Position numbers and translations under genes: made by a program
Shown here: one piece after another, positions 63,580-64,000 of the stretch
Position numbering within the stretch: the first letter of the stretch is position 1
How the letters are laid out: each line of letters starts with the position of its first letter
The notes under the pieces: generated by a model
The model's input: the letters and a program-made list of their open reading frames with translations, nothing else
Told to the model about the DNA's origin: nothing
The model's database searches: none
Origin: Planctomycetota bacterium
GTDB taxonomy: Bacteria; Planctomycetota; UBA1135; GCA-002686595
Direction of reading: 5' to 3'
Assembly: GCA_016714045.1 (NCBI GenBank)
Contig: JADJNY010000005.1
Location: 186,001-250,000 of the forward strand
DNA: 64,000 bases

Positions 63580-63870
63580 TCAGCCCGTTGGTCGATCCGG
63601 GCGCTGCGCTCCGTGCCAGACGCCGACGATCCAGAGCACGTCTCCCTCGCAACGGTAGAAGACCCGGAAGGGATGCACGATCACTTCGCGGTAGCCGGTC
63701 TGTGGCCAATCCAAGAGCTTGCGACCCGACTTGGGGTACCGCGCGACCCGACGGAAGGCCGCATCGAGGCGCTCGTACATGCGCAGCGCAGCGGCCGGGT
63801 CGTCGGCGCCGATGTAGGCGATCGCCTCGTCGAGTTGGGACTTCGCTCCGGATGCGAGCTCGATCCTCAC
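63580..63870 (-). CDS. ParE/RelE-type toxin
   Basis: GTG at 63870 overlaps the antitoxin stop (GTGA), the standard toxin-antitoxin coupling. The 96-residue product has the ParE fold: IELASGAKSQLDEAIAYIGA, AALRMYERLDAAFRRVARYP, GRKLLDWPQTGYREVIVHPF, RVFYRCEGDVLWIVGVWHGA. The late strand VFYRCEGDVLWIVGVWHG matches the ParE signature. ParE toxins poison DNA gyrase, RelE toxins cleave mRNA; the sequence favours ParE. Confidence 0.85.
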   Translation of the reverse strand: MRIELASGAKSQLDEAIAYIGADDPAAALRMYERLDAAFRRVARYPKSGRKLLDWPQTGYREVIVHPFRVFYRCEGDVLWIVGVWHGAQRPDRPTG

Positions 63871-64000
63871 ACCGAGCGCTTCCTCCGTGCTCCGTACTGC
63901 TTCCGAGCCTCGCGCAGCACGTCCGTCCACGCATGTGTGCGGCCGGCTCGAATGTCGATCTCGCCGCGCGCGAGCGTCTTCAGGATTTCCGTTTCGCGTT
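63867..64000 (-). CDS. Antitoxin, C-terminal part only (cut by the window end)
   Basis: The minus-strand frame ending at TGA 63869-63867 encodes RETEILKTLARGEIDIRAGR then THAWTDVLREARKQYGARRK and RSV. The start lies beyond position 64000. A DNA-binding antitoxin C-terminus with a toxin-contacting helix fits its place directly before the ParE-like toxin with a 4-nt overlap. The family cannot be assigned from this fragment. Confidence 0.7.
   Translation of the reverse strand, partial: RETEILKTLARGEIDIRAGRTHAWTDVLREARKQYGARRKRSV

Overview
The window is very GC-rich, densely coding DNA, most likely from a member of the Planctomycetota. That placement is inference. It rests on several secreted proteins sharing a Cys-rich C-terminal domain (CxGDG, CPC, GCANS, YYRN, FCPP), a bacterial deoxyhypusine-synthase-family protein, secreted squalene-cyclase-fold proteins, a possible Ser/Thr-kinase linker remnant, and a very high fraction of GTG/TTG starts with 4-nt ATGA/GTGA overlaps. 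I saw no rRNA, tRNA, CRISPR array or intact insertion sequence.

Layout. 0-7.3 kb: a deoxyhypusine-synthase-like gene, an RmlC-like cupin, then four minus-strand secreted proteins that all end in the C-terminal domain. 7.5-16 kb: a small unknown gene, an alpha/beta hydrolase and nadA (with a duplicated nadA tail), a beta-helix/PA14 protein, a UPF0016 transporter and a large frameshifted carboxypeptidase-regulatory-like protein. 16-25.4 kb: a tightly overlapping minus-strand operon encoding the class I benzoyl-CoA reductase (bcrC-bcrB-bcrA-bcrD) together with had, oah and dch, plus a short-chain dehydrogenase and a GNAT protein. This is the upper benzoyl-CoA pathway from benzoyl-CoA to 3-hydroxypimelyl-CoA. 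25.7-30.3 kb: a lipoprotein, two divergent AAA_14/DUF4143 ATPases each with its own AT-rich operator-like repeats, and 1-pyrroline-5-carboxylate dehydrogenase. 30.6-36 kb: an operon of two squalene-cyclase-fold secreted proteins, a coiled-coil lipoprotein, eboA and eboB. 36-37.5 kb: a scarred region with a truncated HEPN gene, an MNT nucleotidyltransferase, a possible kinase remnant and a 231-bp copy of the eboB 3' end. 37.9-45.3 kb: a PQQ-type sugar dehydrogenase, an M28 peptidase and a tandem trio of secreted paralogs; the dehydrogenase and the trio carry the C-terminal domain. 45.4-54.4 kb: an amidohydrolase, an FkbM methyltransferase, and a type II secretion/type IV pilus-like set (a pseudopilin facing a six-gene operon). 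54.4-64 kb: a PTPS-like protein, a sulfotransferase, lipoproteins, a GT9 heptosyltransferase, miaB, a LURP-one-like protein, a Sel1-repeat protein and a ParE-type toxin-antitoxin pair cut by the window end.

Seven genes show a net single- or double-base frameshift at a point where both flanking reading frames give good protein homology, and one shows an early in-frame amber codon. Several indels lie in short G or C runs. The clustering of such lesions in otherwise well conserved genes makes residual assembly indels the simplest explanation, so these genes are described as continuous proteins with the lesion stated.

The strongest candidates for something under-described are three: the C-terminal domain family (eight copies, last residues resembling an outer-membrane beta-signal), the ebo/squalene-cyclase-fold operon, and the twin ATPases with private palindromic operators.
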